A DNA stretch of 64,000 nt from Salvelinus alpinus (lineage: Eukaryota; Chordata; Actinopteri; Salmoniformes; Salmonidae). Shown piece after piece: positions 21,702 to 33,873 of the stretch (its first letter is position 1; every line of letters begins with the position of its first letter). A program made the translations under genes and the position numbers. The stretch covers positions 79,787,305-79,851,304 of the forward strand of contig NC_092087.1 in the NCBI RefSeq assembly GCF_045679555.1, given 5' to 3'. The notes under the pieces were generated by a model that saw only the letters and a program-made list of their open reading frames with translations, was not told the DNA's origin and made no database searches.

Positions 21702-23850
21702 AGTAGCACTCACATTTGGACACACCTACTCATTCAAGGGTTTTCTTTATTTTTACTATTTTCTACATTGTAGAATAATAGTGAAGACATCAAAACTATG
21801 AAATAACACATATGTGACCCGATTCTGGAAACTAGGCGTATGTCGCAAGTCACGACTTCACAGGAGAGCCGTTTGAACGTAAAAATCAAAATGCGTTTTT
21901 TGGCAGAAATTCCTTCTTGAACATGTGAACTTTCATGTGCCTTAATAACAAACATGTATGCCATCTGTAAATACAAATACAATTGTTAAATTACGAGCCT
22001 TCCTGGTTAAGCCACAGTAAAAGTAAGCAAACTTCTCACTAGCCATGATTGTCTGAGATAATGAGTGGGCTGGACATGCGTAGAGAGGAGTTTGGTTTGG
22101 TCTGCCATATTGAAGTCGTCTGTCTATTTGAGCTCGTCAGTCTGTTTTGGTAATCCTGTCGAACGCCGCTTTAAAAAAAAAAGTTTTGTATAGTGGAGCT
22201 GCATAAGTGTTGCTCTCCGTTTTCTGGAGAAAATCAGTGGAATTAGAGTATGATAGCTAAAGAGATGGAGAAAACACCTGTCTCCGGATTACATCTTCAA
22301 ACCGTGCAACCGTGGTATGGCATTCCTGACAGGGAGACGCGTCCATGATGCCTGTTTATAGTCTAGCATTAGCTAGCTACATTTTCAGATATGACACATT
22401 TCTAATTTTGACAAAGTGGTTTCATTTCAAGCTAAAGTGTACTGTTAGCTGGCTGGTTCCCTAGCTGACGTTATTATTTGTTTCCCAGAGCCGTTTGCTT
22501 GTCTAGTTAGAGCCTAATGTTAGCTAGCTAACATTGGACCTGGTTGGTTAGCTCCCAGCACTGTGGCATTGTTGCCACTTTGTTCATTGTTGTTTAACTA
22601 GCTAACGTTAGCTGGCTGGCTCGTTAGCTAACTCTACGTGACGTGTGTACAACACCCGTTGAATATGGCCGGTGTCAGTAAACGTCTGCAAGAAAGCGTC
22701 ATGAAATTGTTTTCAGCAGAACTGGTCAGGCTGTTTTCATGTTATCCAGAGGTAAACAAATCATCGGCCAGAGCGTCAAGTGTGTGCTCTGAAAGCGAAA
22801 CAAGATGGGTGGGGCTAAAGCTTATTAAGAGGGTGTGAACGATGCTGAATGGGTGTAGACAAAGAAGAGCTCTAAACTAGACACCAAAACATTCAAAGGG
22901 GATTTTCTCAAAAGTGAGATTAAAAGTTGATCAACTTTCAAAGCAGAAGTACTTTCCCATTGTTCCTCAAATGCAGTGTCTGATATACCATTTTGTAGCT
23001 CTGAGTCTCTACTTTTAGAAAATGTAAAAAAACACCATTTCACATTTTACTACATAAGACCGAGTTACCAGACTCAAAAATTGCAGCCCAAATAAATGCT
23101 TCACAGAGGTCAAGTAACAGACACATCTCAACATCAACTGTTCAGAGGAGACTGCGTGAATCAGGCCTTCATGGTCGAATTGCTGCAAAGAAACCACTAC
23201 CAAAAGACACCAATAAGAAGAGACTTGCTTGGGCCAAGAAACACGAGCAATGGACATTAGACCGGTGGAAATCTGTCCTTTGGTCTGAGTCCAAATTTGA
23301 GATTTGTGGTTCCAACCGCCGTGTCTTTGTGAGACGCAGAGTAGGTGAACGGATGATCTCCACATGTCTGGTTTCCACCATGAAGCATGGAGGACGAGGT
23401 GTGATGGTGTGGGGGTGCTTTGCTGGTGACACGGTCTGTGATATATTTAAAATTCAAGGTACACTGGCTACCACAACATTCTGTAGCTATACGCCATCCC
23501 ATCTGGTTTGCGCTTAGTGGGACTATCGTTTGTTTTTCAATAGGACAATGACCCAACACACCTCCAGACTGTGTAAGGTCTATTTGACCAAGAAGGAGAG
23601 TGATGGAGTGCTGCATCAGATGATCTGGCCTCCATAATCACCCGACCTCAACCCAATTGAGATGGTTTGGCATCACTTGGACCATAGAGTGATGTAAAAG
23701 CAGCCAACAAGTGCTCAGCAAATGTGGGAACTCCTTCAAGACTGTTGGAAAAGCATTCCAGGTGAAGCTGGTTGAGAGAATGTCAAGAGTGTGCAAAGCT
23801 GTCATCAAGGCAAGTGAGGCTACTTTGAAAAATCAAAAATATATTTTTGC
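21702..23850 (+). mobile_element. Degenerate Tc1-like transposon, split by another insertion
   Basis: The left end (cacatttggacacacctact, cattcaagggttttctttat) is at 21,712-21,810. The decayed transposase lies at 23,050-23,850, including caggccttcatggtcgaatt, tgaagcatggaggacgaggt and ggacaatgacccaacacacc. Several frames are broken. Between them is a roughly 1.24-kb non-coding insert. Inverted copies with the same insertion lie at 43,018-44,912 and 56,227-58,130. Confidence 0.7.
21812..23050. mobile_element. Unclassified 1.24-kb insertion inside the Tc1 copy
   Basis: It is best delimited in the D copy (about 43,566-44,814). Either it has TA duplications with short TGTGAC(T/C)C inverted ends, or an 8-bp catatgtg duplication without clear inverted ends. 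It contains gctagctaacgttagctggc-type palindromic sequence and a 66-codon frame, MAGVSKRLQESVMKLFSAE onward, at 22,638-22,838 that is kept in all three copies. I do not recognise that peptide and do not call it a gene. Confidence 0.45.
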
Positions 23851-24240
23851 ACAACACACTTCTACCGGACCACTGAGGTTGCACCTGCAAAAGCCCCTGG
23901 CAGGATCTTAATTAGCATGAAGGTGCACTTGATTAAGCTCACCCAGTGCAATGGGTAGGTAGAGTTCACTCTTTAAACCATTGGATTTGTCCATGATGCG
24001 CAAACCCTCCAGCACACCAGCTGAATGAAATCAAGCGCACCTAATCTCAATTGGGAAATTGGACCAATGGAAATTATGTTCAGTGGCTTGCAGATGTACC
24101 TAATTACCCAGCCAGATTAGAAGGGTCTAGGATTCCTTTGTAAGGCGCAGCTAAAAAGACAATCAGATACGTTATCAGGGATCTCCTGGTAAGGCTTCTG
24201 GCTACCATTAGTTCTGAATACTGAGGTTGAAATAAGAAAA
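23851..24240 (+). promoter_or_regulatory. Upstream and promoter-like region of gene B
   Basis: It is shared with D, E and in part with the stretch at 28,735-28,860. It includes ctgcaaaagcccctggcagg, and the family block attagaagggtctaggattc at 24,118-24,137. The leader block ccattagttctgaatactga follows. In this copy part of the exon 1 region is deleted compared with D and E. Confidence 0.45.
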
Positions 24241-24252
24241 ATGTTGTCTTTT

Positions 24253-25002
24253 AGGTAAGTTGTATGGCTCTAGTTTCCATTGTCTTCCATGTTTTACAGG
24301 TAACTGTATTTAACTGACTATGATGTTTTTATTTTTATTTAGAATTTCTTGGATTGTTGCCTGCTAATTGGAGGGATAACCTGTTATCCTCCACCTAAAG
24401 GTGTGTTTTGTTCTGCACATTTAATTCAGTAAAAGTAACACTGTATAAATGGCAGAACTTCAAATGCTGGCATTTTATGATTTGAAACTTTCTTTTCTTT
24501 TGTAGGTAATTATAGATATATTCCCCAAAATCAATTAAAAAGAACTGGCCACAATGCAGCGGAAGCTACCGGCTCCCATATCTCGGCAAGTGAAGCAGCC
24601 ACCCATAATGCCTCAGCAAGCGTCATGACTGGCCCAAATACCTCAGCTGAAGCAGCTGGCCACAGTGACGCGCAAGCGGCCACCCATAATGCTTCGGCAA
24701 GTGTGGCAACTGGCCCAAATACCTTAGGTGACGCAACTGGCCACGGTGCAGCGGAAGCAACTGGACACAGTGCCACGCAAGCGGCCACCCATAATGCCTC
24801 GGAAGCGACCACCCACAATGCCTCAGCAAGCGTCACGACTGGCCCAAATACCTTAGGTGAAGCAACTGTCCACAGGCCCCCTTGCAGGAGGCGCCCTTGC
24901 CGACGCGCCCTTGCCTCGGCAGGGGCCACAGGCGCCCTTGCCTCGGCAGGGGCCACAGGCCTTGAACAGGAGGGCCAACTCCTCAAGCAACATGGATTTT
25001 AG
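24253..25002 (+). pseudogene. Gene B: short type II family member with a broken signal-peptide exon
   Basis: By comparison with E, exon 1 is reduced (atgttgtcttttag before gtaagt). Exon 2 is 24343-24400 and exon 3 starts at 24506. Exon 2 has 58 bases instead of 59 (ggattgttgcc against ggatttgttgcc), which shifts frame. Exon 3 stays fully open for 165 codons in the type II frame ([20 protein letters not shown], several NASASV repeats), with about two 27-bp units, ending [13 protein letters not shown]. Either a recent pseudogene or a sequence error in a short T run. The later tail homology (SSVQGSIVEQSVLVPI) lies in a different frame. Confidence 0.6.
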
Positions 25003-25540
25003 CAGCAGTGATGTTCCTCAGGATTTTGGGTCTGACGGTGACAATGAAAGCACCCAATGTGTCAGCTCCAGCAGCGTTCAAGGCAGCATCGTTGAACAGT
25101 CAGTTCTCGTCCCAATATAGTTACAAATCGGTGTATGAGAATGGTTAAACTGTCTACTCCCAAACCTGCCACACCACTGGGGAGGTTATACCTTTTTGAT
25201 AGCGGCGATGCTCTCAAGGACTGCAGTGACGTTGGCATCTCTGAACCAAGCATATCCCCACCTGCTAAAAACTCCTCCACAAGGGAACGGCTACTGGGAT
25301 GCAATGTAATGTTCAACTTTTACACTCATCTGAACGTTGCGTTCTGATTTTGAAATCCTTTGTACTAATCATCTATCAACAGAATTGCAATGGTAGATTC
25401 ATCCTTTGGATGACAATTCCGAGTTGTTGCTGACACTTTCTTTTAGCTGTATGCTTTTGCGTCGGCCAGGGAGTTGCTGCTGCTCATGCTACCCTGCATT
25501 ACTTGTAAAACAATAAAATATTGTACCTTTAAAAGTGCCT
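25003..25540 (+). other. 3' tail and untranslated region of gene B
   Basis: This holds the family tail DNA (FSSDV...GSIVEQSVLVPI, then YSYKSVYENG in another frame), an intron-like stretch ending ctatcaacag near 25,382, and AATAAA at 25,512-25,517. In type II genes the tail is out of frame with the repeat and lies after the stop. Confidence 0.5.
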
Positions 25541-26449
25541 CCTTGTGTTTTGAAATACTGTGTTTAATGTCTACCTTTGGCTTGCTGGTTGAGAACAGTG
25601 TTAGTTGCCAGTGCAATTTGTAGTAAAAGGGAATGTGGTTCACAGTTCTTAATCTTTTGGATTTCAAATATATAATTTATTATTATCTTTGCTGCTGGTT
25701 GACAAATCCCAAGATTGGCTCTACGTTAAAGCCACTGACCACGTTTACATAAATATTCCGGTACTCGGGATACTGAAGTATTTACTTTGTGTTGACATGT
25801 AAACATCAAATCCTGTGTTACAAAAACCTGAGAAAGCTTGTACCCCGGAGATGGGCTGCTGTGGCATGTAAACCTCTGAATTCTGTTTTTGTGGTATGCA
25901 CAGGCTCCGTTTCGCATCTCATGGTTGTCTGACTCTGTCAAACAAATCAATTTAAAGTGGGCTACCTGCTCAGTTTGATCCACCATAACTGAGCTTAACG
26001 GCTACCCTAATTTAGACAGGTTTCTGCTTACTTACATTAGGTAGGCCATTTGTCAACTATAGTTTAATACATGCAGCTTCTCTTCTGTCATAACTTGTTG
26101 CCTCAGAAGACTAAAGTAGTGCTCACAAATGTCTTACGTTGATAGAATGAATGCATTAGTAATCTTAACAGGTAAAATTAAGTACCAGGTAGCATGCTAG
26201 AACACAGTGGAAACATTGGTCCTGTGCCAAATGTAATTCTGACAGATTTTAAGGAAATGGAAAGCTGAGAATTGTAACTTCAGTTAGTCTTGGGTGTGTA
26301 TTTTATGTGGTTGAAATGCTGTCTGCTTGCACATTACACGTGCATTTGCATTTTCCCCGAGACGCTGATAAATATTTTTCCACTCCTGTTCCCAAAACAA
26401 TTTAAAGATACATTTTTATAATTTCACTGCAACTGAAGTTAATATAAAC
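25541..26449. other. Spacer downstream of gene B, duplicated downstream of D and E
   Basis: It aligns inverted with about 39,080-39,985 and 52,285-53,190. No gene is seen. The short frames on the opposite strand are shadows of non-coding DNA. Confidence 0.6.
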
Positions 26450-27235
26450 TCCTCAAAAAAAGAAACTTCCTTTCACTGTCAACTGTTTATTTTCAGCAAA
26501 CTTAACGTGTAAATATTTGTATGAACATAAGATTCTACAACTGAGACAAACTGAACAAGTTCCACAGACATGACTAACAGAAATGGAATTATGTGTCCCT
26601 GAACAAAGGGGGAGACAAAATCAAAAGTAGAAGTCAGAATCTGGTGTGGCCACCTGCTGCATTAAGTACTGCAGTGCATCTCCTCATGGACTGTACCAGA
26701 TTTGCCAGTAATTGCTGTGAGATGTTACCCCACTCTTCCACCAAGGCACCTGCAAGTTCCCGGACATTTCTAGGGGGAATGACCCTAGCCCTCACCCTCC
26801 GATCCAACAGGTCCCAGACGTGCTCAATGGGATTGAGATCTGGGCTCTTCGCCTGCCATGACAGAACACTGACATTCCTGTCTTGCAGGAAATCACGCAC
26901 AGAACGAGCAGTATGGCTGGTGGCATTGTCATGCTGGAGGGTCATGTCAGGATGAGCCTGCAGGAAGGTTACCACATAAGGGAGGAGGATGTCTTCCCTG
27001 TAACACACAGCGTTGAGATTGCCTGCAGTGACAAGCTCAGTCCGATGATGCTGTGTGACACCGCCCCAGACCATGACGGACCTCCACCTCCAAATCGATC
27101 CCGCTCCAGAGTACAGGCCTCGGTGTAACACTCATTCCTTCAACGATAAACGCGAATCCGACCATCACCCCTGGTGAGACAAAACTGCGACTCTTCAGGG
27201 AAGAGCACTTTTTGCCAGTCCTGTCTGGTCATAGT
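26450..27235 (-). mobile_element. Tc1-like transposon fragment (C-terminal half of transposase)
   Basis: On the minus strand a 165-residue frame (27131 down to 26634) reads VMVWGGV, LQHDNATSHTARSVRDFL and [17 protein letters not shown]. These are the second Asp and the Glu blocks of a Tc1 DDE domain. The N-terminal half is missing: the copy is joined near 27,235 to a LINE fragment. A shorter inverted remnant is at 38,800-39,080 and 52,002-52,285, so the D/E copies lost part of it. Confidence 0.8.
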
Positions 27236-28690
27236 AGTGAAGTACTTACAGTTTAGCAGTGATAGAAGAGTGATAAATGAGCAGATGATGTGCAAGTAGA
27301 AATACTGGTGTGCAAAAGAGCAGAAAAGTAAATAAAAACAATATGGGGATGCGGTAGGTAGATTGGATGGGCTATTTACAGATGGGCTGTGTACAGCTGC
27401 AGCGATCGGTAAGCTGCTCAGATAGCTGATGTTTAAAGTTAGTGAGGGAAATATAGGTCTCCAGCTTCAGCGATTTTTGCAATTCATTCCAGTCATTGGC
27501 AGCAGAGAACTGGAAGGAAAGGCGGCCAAAAGGGGTGTTGGCTTTGGGGACGACCAGTGAGATATACCTGCTGGAGCGTGTGCTACGGGTGGGTGTTGTT
27601 ATCGTGACCATTGAGCTGAGATAAGGCGGAGCTTAACCTAGCATAGACTTATAGATGACCTGGAGCCAGTGGGTCTGGCGAATAATATTTAGCGAGGGCC
27701 AGCCGACTAGAGCATACAGGTCGCAGTGGTGGGTGGTATAATGGGCTTTGGTGACAAAACAGATGGCACTGTGATATACTGCAACCAGTTTGCTGAGTAT
27801 TAGAGTATTGGAAGCTATTTTGTAAATGACATCGCCGAAGTCGAGGATCGGTAGGATAGTAAATTTTACGAGGGTATGTTTGGCAGCGTGAGTGAAGGAG
27901 GCTTTGTTGCGAAATGGGAAGCCGATTCTAGATTTAATTTTGGGTCTGGAAGGAGAGTTTACAGCCTAGCCAGACACCTAGGTATTTGTAGTTGTCCACA
28001 TATTCTAAGTCAGAACCGTCCAGAGTAGTGATGGTGGGCGGGTGCTCGCAGCGAAAGGTTGAAAAGCATGCATTTGGTTTTACTAGCGTTTAAGAGCAGT
28101 TGGAGGCCACGGAAGGAGTGTTGTACGGCATTGAAGCTCTGTTGGAGGTTAGTTAGCACAGTGTCCAAAGAAGGGTGAGATGTATACAGAATGGTGTTGT
28201 CTGCGTAGAGGTGGATCAGGGAATCACATGCAGCAAGAGCGACATCGTTGATGTATACAGAGAAGAGTCGGCCCGAGAATTGAACCCTGTGGTACGCCCA
28301 TAGACTGCAAGAGGTCCGGACAACAGGCCCTCCGATTTGACACACTGAAATCTATATCAGAGAAGTAGTTGGTGAACCAGGCAAGGCAATCATTAGAGAA
28401 ACCAAGGCTGTCAAGTCTGCCAATAAGAAGGTGGTAATTGACAGAGTCGAAAACCTTGGCCAGGTTGATGAATACGGCTGCACAGTAATGTCTCTTATCG
28501 ATGGTGGTTACGATATCATTTAGGACCTTGAGCGTGGTTGAGGTGCACCCATGACCAGCTCTGAAACCAGATTGCATAGCGGAGAAGGTACGGTGGGATT
28601 CGAAATGGTCAGTAATCTGTTTGTTGACTTGTCTTTCGAAGACCTTAGAAAGGCAGGGTAGGATAGATATGTATATAGCAATTTGGGTCT
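27236..28690 (-). mobile_element. LINE fragment (same family as 6-9 kb), frames broken
   Basis: Minus-strand frames give MQSGFRAGHGCTSTTLKVLN, SMGVPQGSILGPTLLCIHQR, LYADNTILY and DWNELQKSLKLETYISLTNF. The catalytic motif reads YADN instead of YADD and there are several frameshifts, so it is dead. It ends at 28,690, where the sequence jumps to DNA homologous to the upstream flank of gene B. This is probably a rearrangement breakpoint between the two arms. Confidence 0.75.
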
Positions 28691-30180
28691 AGAGGATCAT
28701 GGACCAATCCAATAGTTTTATAGAGGGAAATCTAACTATCCATTGCACTGGGTGAGCTGAATCAAGTTCACATTTGAATGCAGGCTAATGAAGTTCCTGC
28801 CAGGGGCTTTTGCAGGGGCAACCTCAGTAGTCCGGTAGAAAAGTGTTGTGCAAAAAGGCTGCAGACACATTGAGATTGTGTCCAAAAATTCCATATTGTG
28901 ACAAATGAAATGAAGTTGTCTGTTGAAGTACACTAGACAAGAGATTGTCAAACAGCAAATTCAATGCATATACAATTTCATTCATGTTCATGAGTCTGTG
29001 GCCAAACAGTCAACTACAACAGGCAAATATGTGAAGTTATCCAAAGGTTCTGGGTGACATCTTATGCTAGCTAAACTGTTATGCTAGTGCCTACCAGCTT
29101 CCTCTTTGGAACTTAATGGATCCATTTAAGGGCTAAATTCTCATACTACGCAGTTAGATTAATAATTGGTTAAGAAAAATGTACATGATCGAAGACAGTC
29201 AGTACAAAATATATTTATTAATTCATAGTTTAAACCGTTCCAGGCATCGTAAAAATCAAATACCGAATCCATTCTATAGGAGCCTGAGGTACAATAAATG
29301 GACTAGGGGGAATGGCCACGGGTGAAGAGTATTGAGGCACGTCAAAGGCCCATCAAAATCCAGTTGAAGATAGAACGTTTTGAATGGGCTGCGTCTCAAT
29401 CCACTGCATCCGCCTGTCGCCCTTACGCATCTGCGGTGGACAGGGGCCGAGCTACAGTGGTGTTTGAAAAAAAGCAGTCTAAAAACATCTATAGCGTCAG
29501 AACGGTTTGGCCTACAAACTATGACCATTATGGAAAATTGACTCCCGAACATAGTTAAGTTTCCCTCTATGACCCCACAATTGTAAGACGCATCTGAAGG
29601 TAACCCATACAAACAGAAGTATGGAGGTAGATGTGCCACAGGGGTTGAAGTGTCCAAAATAACATTTGAGCCATCACCCAGATATGGAACAGACACTGCT
29701 AAACTGATTTGACTCTTTGCCATTTGTGGTATGGGCTATAGTATAAGGCCAAATGCAAGTTTGAAACCAAAAGGTCACTCAATTCTAATAGCTAAATGAG
29801 CCATGGTCTGACAACTAAAAACAATTCCCTATATGTTAGCTTACTCACCAACAACTTAGACTGAGGTTGAAGACAGTCTCACTGTTTACAAAGCATGCCT
29901 ACATCTAAAGTACGAACATATGAGCAATGTCTGACAACTCACCCCTTGACAAATGTTCTCATGTAGACCCAAGCTTTTATTTTGAACAACCAGTAGCAAA
30001 GGTAAAAGATCAGAAAACCAAAGAATTAACTGAACAGTCATTTTACTACAGACTGCACACCACCTGTTCTCAATTAGCAAGCAATGGACACGAGAACCAT
30101 TATTTCAAAGAGACAAGGCATTTTTGAAAGAAATTGTTTATGTATTCCATCATGCTAGAGCAGCAAGAGCACCAGCAACT
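28691..30180. other. Mosaic of duplicated flanks between genes B and C, no gene seen
   Basis: Bases 28,735-28,860 match the upstream flank of D (42,905-43,020). Bases 28,930-29,170 match 44,935-45,240, with the Tc1 and its insert absent. Bases 29,170-29,460 match 46,960-47,225 and 29,480-29,660 match 46,390-46,530. Bases 29,750-30,180 match the downstream flank of gene A inverted. It is a rearranged, partly deleted copy of the same intergenic DNA. Confidence 0.55.
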
Positions 30181-30289
30181 TCCTGGTCAAAACAAAAGCA
30201 GAAAGAACTGCAGTGTCAGCAACACAGAATGTTAAGTAACCAATGTCAAAAACAATTCTCACCATTAGAGCTTCTAGAGGATGAATCCA

Positions 30290-31146
30290 TTACATTTTCC
30301 TATTGATAGGTCTATGGTTAGTACAAAGGACTTCAAATTCAGAGCAACGTTCAGAGCAGGTTAAAGTTGCCCATTACCTTGCAGAATCCTTCACTAGTGG
30401 TGGATATATGCTTGGTGCACCAATGCCAACATAACTGTCCTTGGGAGCATCTCCACTGTCAACAGGCATAGCCTCCCAAGGAGTGTAGTGGGTTTGGGAG
30501 AAGACAGTTCTGCCATTCTCGTAGCGCGATTTGGAACTGTAGGAATAGATTGGGATGACACCCGACTGTTCAACGATGCTGGCCTGAGAGCTACCAGAGG
30601 CACCATCTTCAGTGCTTTCGTAGTGCTTCTGCGGAGACATAGGGGCCAGTTGTTTCTGGGGCATTTGAGCTACATGCCATAATTGCTGAGGCATGGGGAT
30701 CAGTTGCTGCTGTGGCATGGCAGTGTGTTGCTTCCGCTGCTGGGACATTTGAGCTGGATACCTCACTTGCTGAGGTATGGTGGCCGGTTCGTTCTGCTGC
30801 GATTCAGAAACCGGTTGCTTCTGCGGTATTTGACCTGGATGCCACATTGCTGATGCGTTTGACAATTTGCTGCTGAGGTTCAGCGGCCGGTTGCTTCCAC
30901 AGCTGGGGCTTTTGAGCTGGATACCATGCTTGCTGGGGCATGGCGGTCGGTTGCTTCCACAGCTGTGGCTTTTGAGCTGGATACCACACTTGCTGGGGAA
31001 TGGCGGTCGGTTGCTTCTGCGGTTCAGCGGTTGGTTGAAAGTCTGTTATAAACATAGCTACCTGGAACACCTGAAGGACAAGGGACACAAACTAGATCAA
31101 TCCTTTTAAAAATCTACCTGAAAGCGATTCCAATCATCACAGCCAT
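30290..31146 (-). pseudogene. Pseudogene C: shortened inverted copy of gene A (type I)
   Basis: The promoter block and exon 1 (atggctgtgatgattggaat, giving MAVMIGIAFR, from 31146) are kept, but exon 2 and the start of exon 3 are deleted, so the signal peptide is lost. Only a few repeats remain (QQVWYPAQKPQLWKQPTAMP). A deletion near 30,865 breaks the repeat frame. The last part is open (30865 down to 30374) through SIVEQSGVIPIYSYSS and YENGRTVFSQTHYTPWE, with the final intron and stop kept. It is in the same frame as gene A and clearly its paralogue. Confidence 0.75.
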
Positions 31147-32170
31147 TTTGCGCCTCTAAACCTCCCCAGTAATCAGAACTAATGACCGGTATAAGCCCTA
31201 GCATAATATCCCTTTTGTTGTATCTGGCAGGCTTTTTGGTTGCTCCATTTAAACAAATCCCAGACCCTTCTAATGTCATTGGCTAATTAAGGACAGCTGT
31301 AAGCCCCTGAACTACATTTGATTCCTAATTCCAAATTGACCCCTAAATCCTACACCCTGGCCTAAACACTTCTGTGAATCAGAAATGATTGAATAGGTAT
31401 AAGCAATATGGCCATAATTGCATCCAGCCTATCAGAAGGCAGAAGGTGAAGCAATTACCATATTGCTATAACCTATCTGATCGTTTCAAATGCCCATAAG
31501 TGACTAAGTGGTAGGTGTAGGGGCTAGGGGTTGATTTGGAATTCAGAATTTACTCAGGTGTGGTTGATTCTCTAATTGAGTTCCTGACAGGTTTGACAGC
31601 CCTTACTCTAAAGCACACTTCAAACTCATTACACGGAGGGCCGAGTGTCTGTGGGTTTTCGCTCCTTCCTTGTACTTGATTGCTGAATTAAGGCCACTAA
31701 TTACTCCCCTCACCTACAGTAGTTGTCTAGGTCTTACACTAGACCCTCCATGGAATGAGTTTGACACCCCTGCTCTAAAGTTGGAAACACATTTGGTCTT
31801 GGCACTTCATTGATCGGTTTAAATTATTGCTTGTACAAAATTCACTTGGTTCATTTGAAGATTAGAGACTAAATGAGCAGTTAGGCACCATTATTTTACA
31901 CGGCCTTCTTTTAAACAGTGTGTTTCATTCAGCATAGCAACAGTAGATGGTTAACATGTTTCAGTTGCCCATAGTGCAACATCTTGGACAAATTCTGAAT
32001 TGACAGACGCCAATTAAACACTCACATTATGCAAACACACCACACACATATGCTTTTGATGATCTGAGTCTTTAATTTTTCAGAGGCAAACATATAGTAG
32101 GGCTCGTTTGAGTGGCAGGGCTAAAGCAACTGACTGTAGACCAAAGTCAAGAAGTAAAGTCAGGAGAGGT
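31147..32170 (-). promoter_or_regulatory. Promoter-like and upstream region of pseudogene C
   Basis: Minus-strand reading gives the same blocks as upstream of A: attagaagggtctgggattt, gtttaaatggagcaacc and ggcttataccggtcattagt. The inverted match with the A arm runs on to about 32,170 and shows the empty sites of the solo LTR and LINE found in that arm. Confidence 0.5.
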
Positions 32171-32610
32171 GCATCTGCGACAACCAAAAGTCGGATACTA
32201 ATGTCGTTTTCATTAACTGCAGCATATTGGTTCCTGTTTCAGTCATATTTTTGTTCGCGTGGGTCAAACAAAAACACTAATGATTGGTTGACAATGGAGC
32301 CCCCACATGACAGGTGATGGCTGCAGGATGAAGTTGGTGAAGAGCAATTGCAGAAACTTGGAGTTTCTGCAGAGTTTTGACAATAGTGATCAGCTCGAAG
32401 GTGCCCACTATCTCCATGTCTCCCTCATGTGGATGAAATAAAACACAAGACAACTACCCATCTCATCATCCTCTGACCGTCTACCCTCCTTTATGGAAGC
32501 ATTTTTTTCCAATGTTGTCTCAACTTTGATTGCAGTACACATCCACAAACACATAAACTCGAATGCAACTTTTTAGATAGCTATGCTTATATCTCCAGCC
32601 CCCTTAACCA
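32171..32610. repeat. Partner of the segment at the start of the window
   Basis: Bases 32,380-32,600 repeat 91-300 in direct orientation with a few small differences; 32,215-32,290 is inverted relative to 300-390. No gene is recognised. Confidence 0.5.
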
Positions 32611-33339
32611 TATCGTGTTTTCCCTATTCCGACTGATATTTCCGCTTTGCATTCCATCTCTGACATTATACTTGATTTCAAGTCTGTGCCTTGAAAATTC
32701 CAATCTCCTTTTCTTCTCCTGTCTCTTTCAGCACAGCAGGCAGACATTCTGTTCTTTTATATTCACCCCAAGTGCTCCAATCCTTCTTTACTTTATTGTA
32801 CGGCCCTTAATGTCTAGAAATCTGCACTAACTCCCCTCTTCCACTGCTGTAGGCTGGCCTACTATAACTGGAACGCAAATATATGTCACTTAAATCAGAC
32901 CTGGGTTCAAATACTATTTAAAATATTTAAATTCATTTCACATACATTCAAAATAAGTATTCTGATCTTTTATTTGAAAACATAAGTAGTTAAATGTTTT
33001 GACATATTTGGAAATACACTTGGAAAGTGTTTGAAAAACTCAAATTCACACACTCAAATACACTCCAACGCAATTAAATAAGTATTTGAAAATACTGTCA
33101 AATAATACAATTTGTATTTTAACCCAGATATTTTAACCCAGATACTGAAATACACATGTTTTTGAACACAAGTCTGCACTTAAATGTAGCATTTGCATGA
33201 AAATACACAAAGATGTATTGTATTGTAGTATACTGCATCATATTCTATTGTATTTGTTGTTTCTTTGTGATTGCATTTGAAATCCTCAACTGCTATTTTT
33301 TCTGAAGACAGATTCCACTTCTTCTTTCTCTGTTAGACC
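32611..33339. other. AT-rich spacer with common salmonid-like repeat, no gene seen
   Basis: From about 32,900 the sequence contains cagacctgggttcaaatact and many aaatac/atttgaaaat variants. I recall this as a dispersed salmonid repeat type. No supported gene. Confidence 0.4.
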
Positions 33340-33500
33340 CTCCAGGCCCTATTATCTCTCCCTCGGGCATGAGCCATTTCATGTCTGACACGCCGTCGTA
33401 AATGCCCACCCGGGGAAGGTCACGTGACATCAGGCCGAAGTAGCACAGAGATTTTTCATTGGACTTCACCCTGTTTACCAGCACAAACAGGAACTGTGAA
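33340..33500 (-). pseudogene. Decayed exon of a protein disulfide isomerase family gene (ERp27-like b' domain), second of two
   Basis: Minus-strand translation after an acceptor-like ttttcacag reads FLFVLVNRVKSNEKSLCYFG, then LMSRDLPRVGIYDGVSDMKW. This matches the pattern of the second thioredoxin-like domain of ERp27 and other PDI proteins (FILVD...FFxLKxxxLPxxxIY). There is no good donor site after MPEGE, so it may be a remnant. The copy at 60,300-60,446 is the same sequence. The partner exon is at 33,880-34,000. Confidence 0.5.
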
Positions 33501-33873
33501 AAATAAATCATAGTTATGTTCAGTAGGGCACAACGTAGCAAAACATTCTGCAACCAAAACTAAAATCTGTGGTTTTATTGGACGAGACCAATGTCAAAAG
33601 TAGTTCAATATATATATGAATTTTGTTGATGGGCAGTTCCTTATCTCCTGCATTTGGTAAGGGTTTTCTCAGTTCACAGAGCAGTTCAAAACATCTGACT
33701 CCAATTAATCAATTTACAAATTCAATTCAAGCTGCAATTAAAGAGTTGATTCAAAATAACTTGTTCCAAATAGTGGATTAGGGACATTATCTTAAGATCT
33801 GAATCAAATAGCCAATATAATAGAGGTTTTGGTGAGTCGCTCTTTTCAGGTCCAGTAGCTGCTTGCCTGCTCT
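33501..33873. other. Intron-like spacer between the two PDI-like exons, no gene seen
   Basis: AT-rich, non-coding. It lies between the two PDI-like exons in the right order and orientation to be an intron. Its copy is at about 60,447-60,819. Confidence 0.4.

Noticed and set aside
22440-22640. gctagctaacgttagc palindromes as a possible regulatory cluster
   Set aside because: This motif is very common in fish repeat DNA and lies inside a transposon-like insert; no reason to give it a regulatory role.
24531-24986. 151-codon minus-strand frame in gene B
   Set aside because: Shadow of the type II repeat; the plus strand carries the exon homology.
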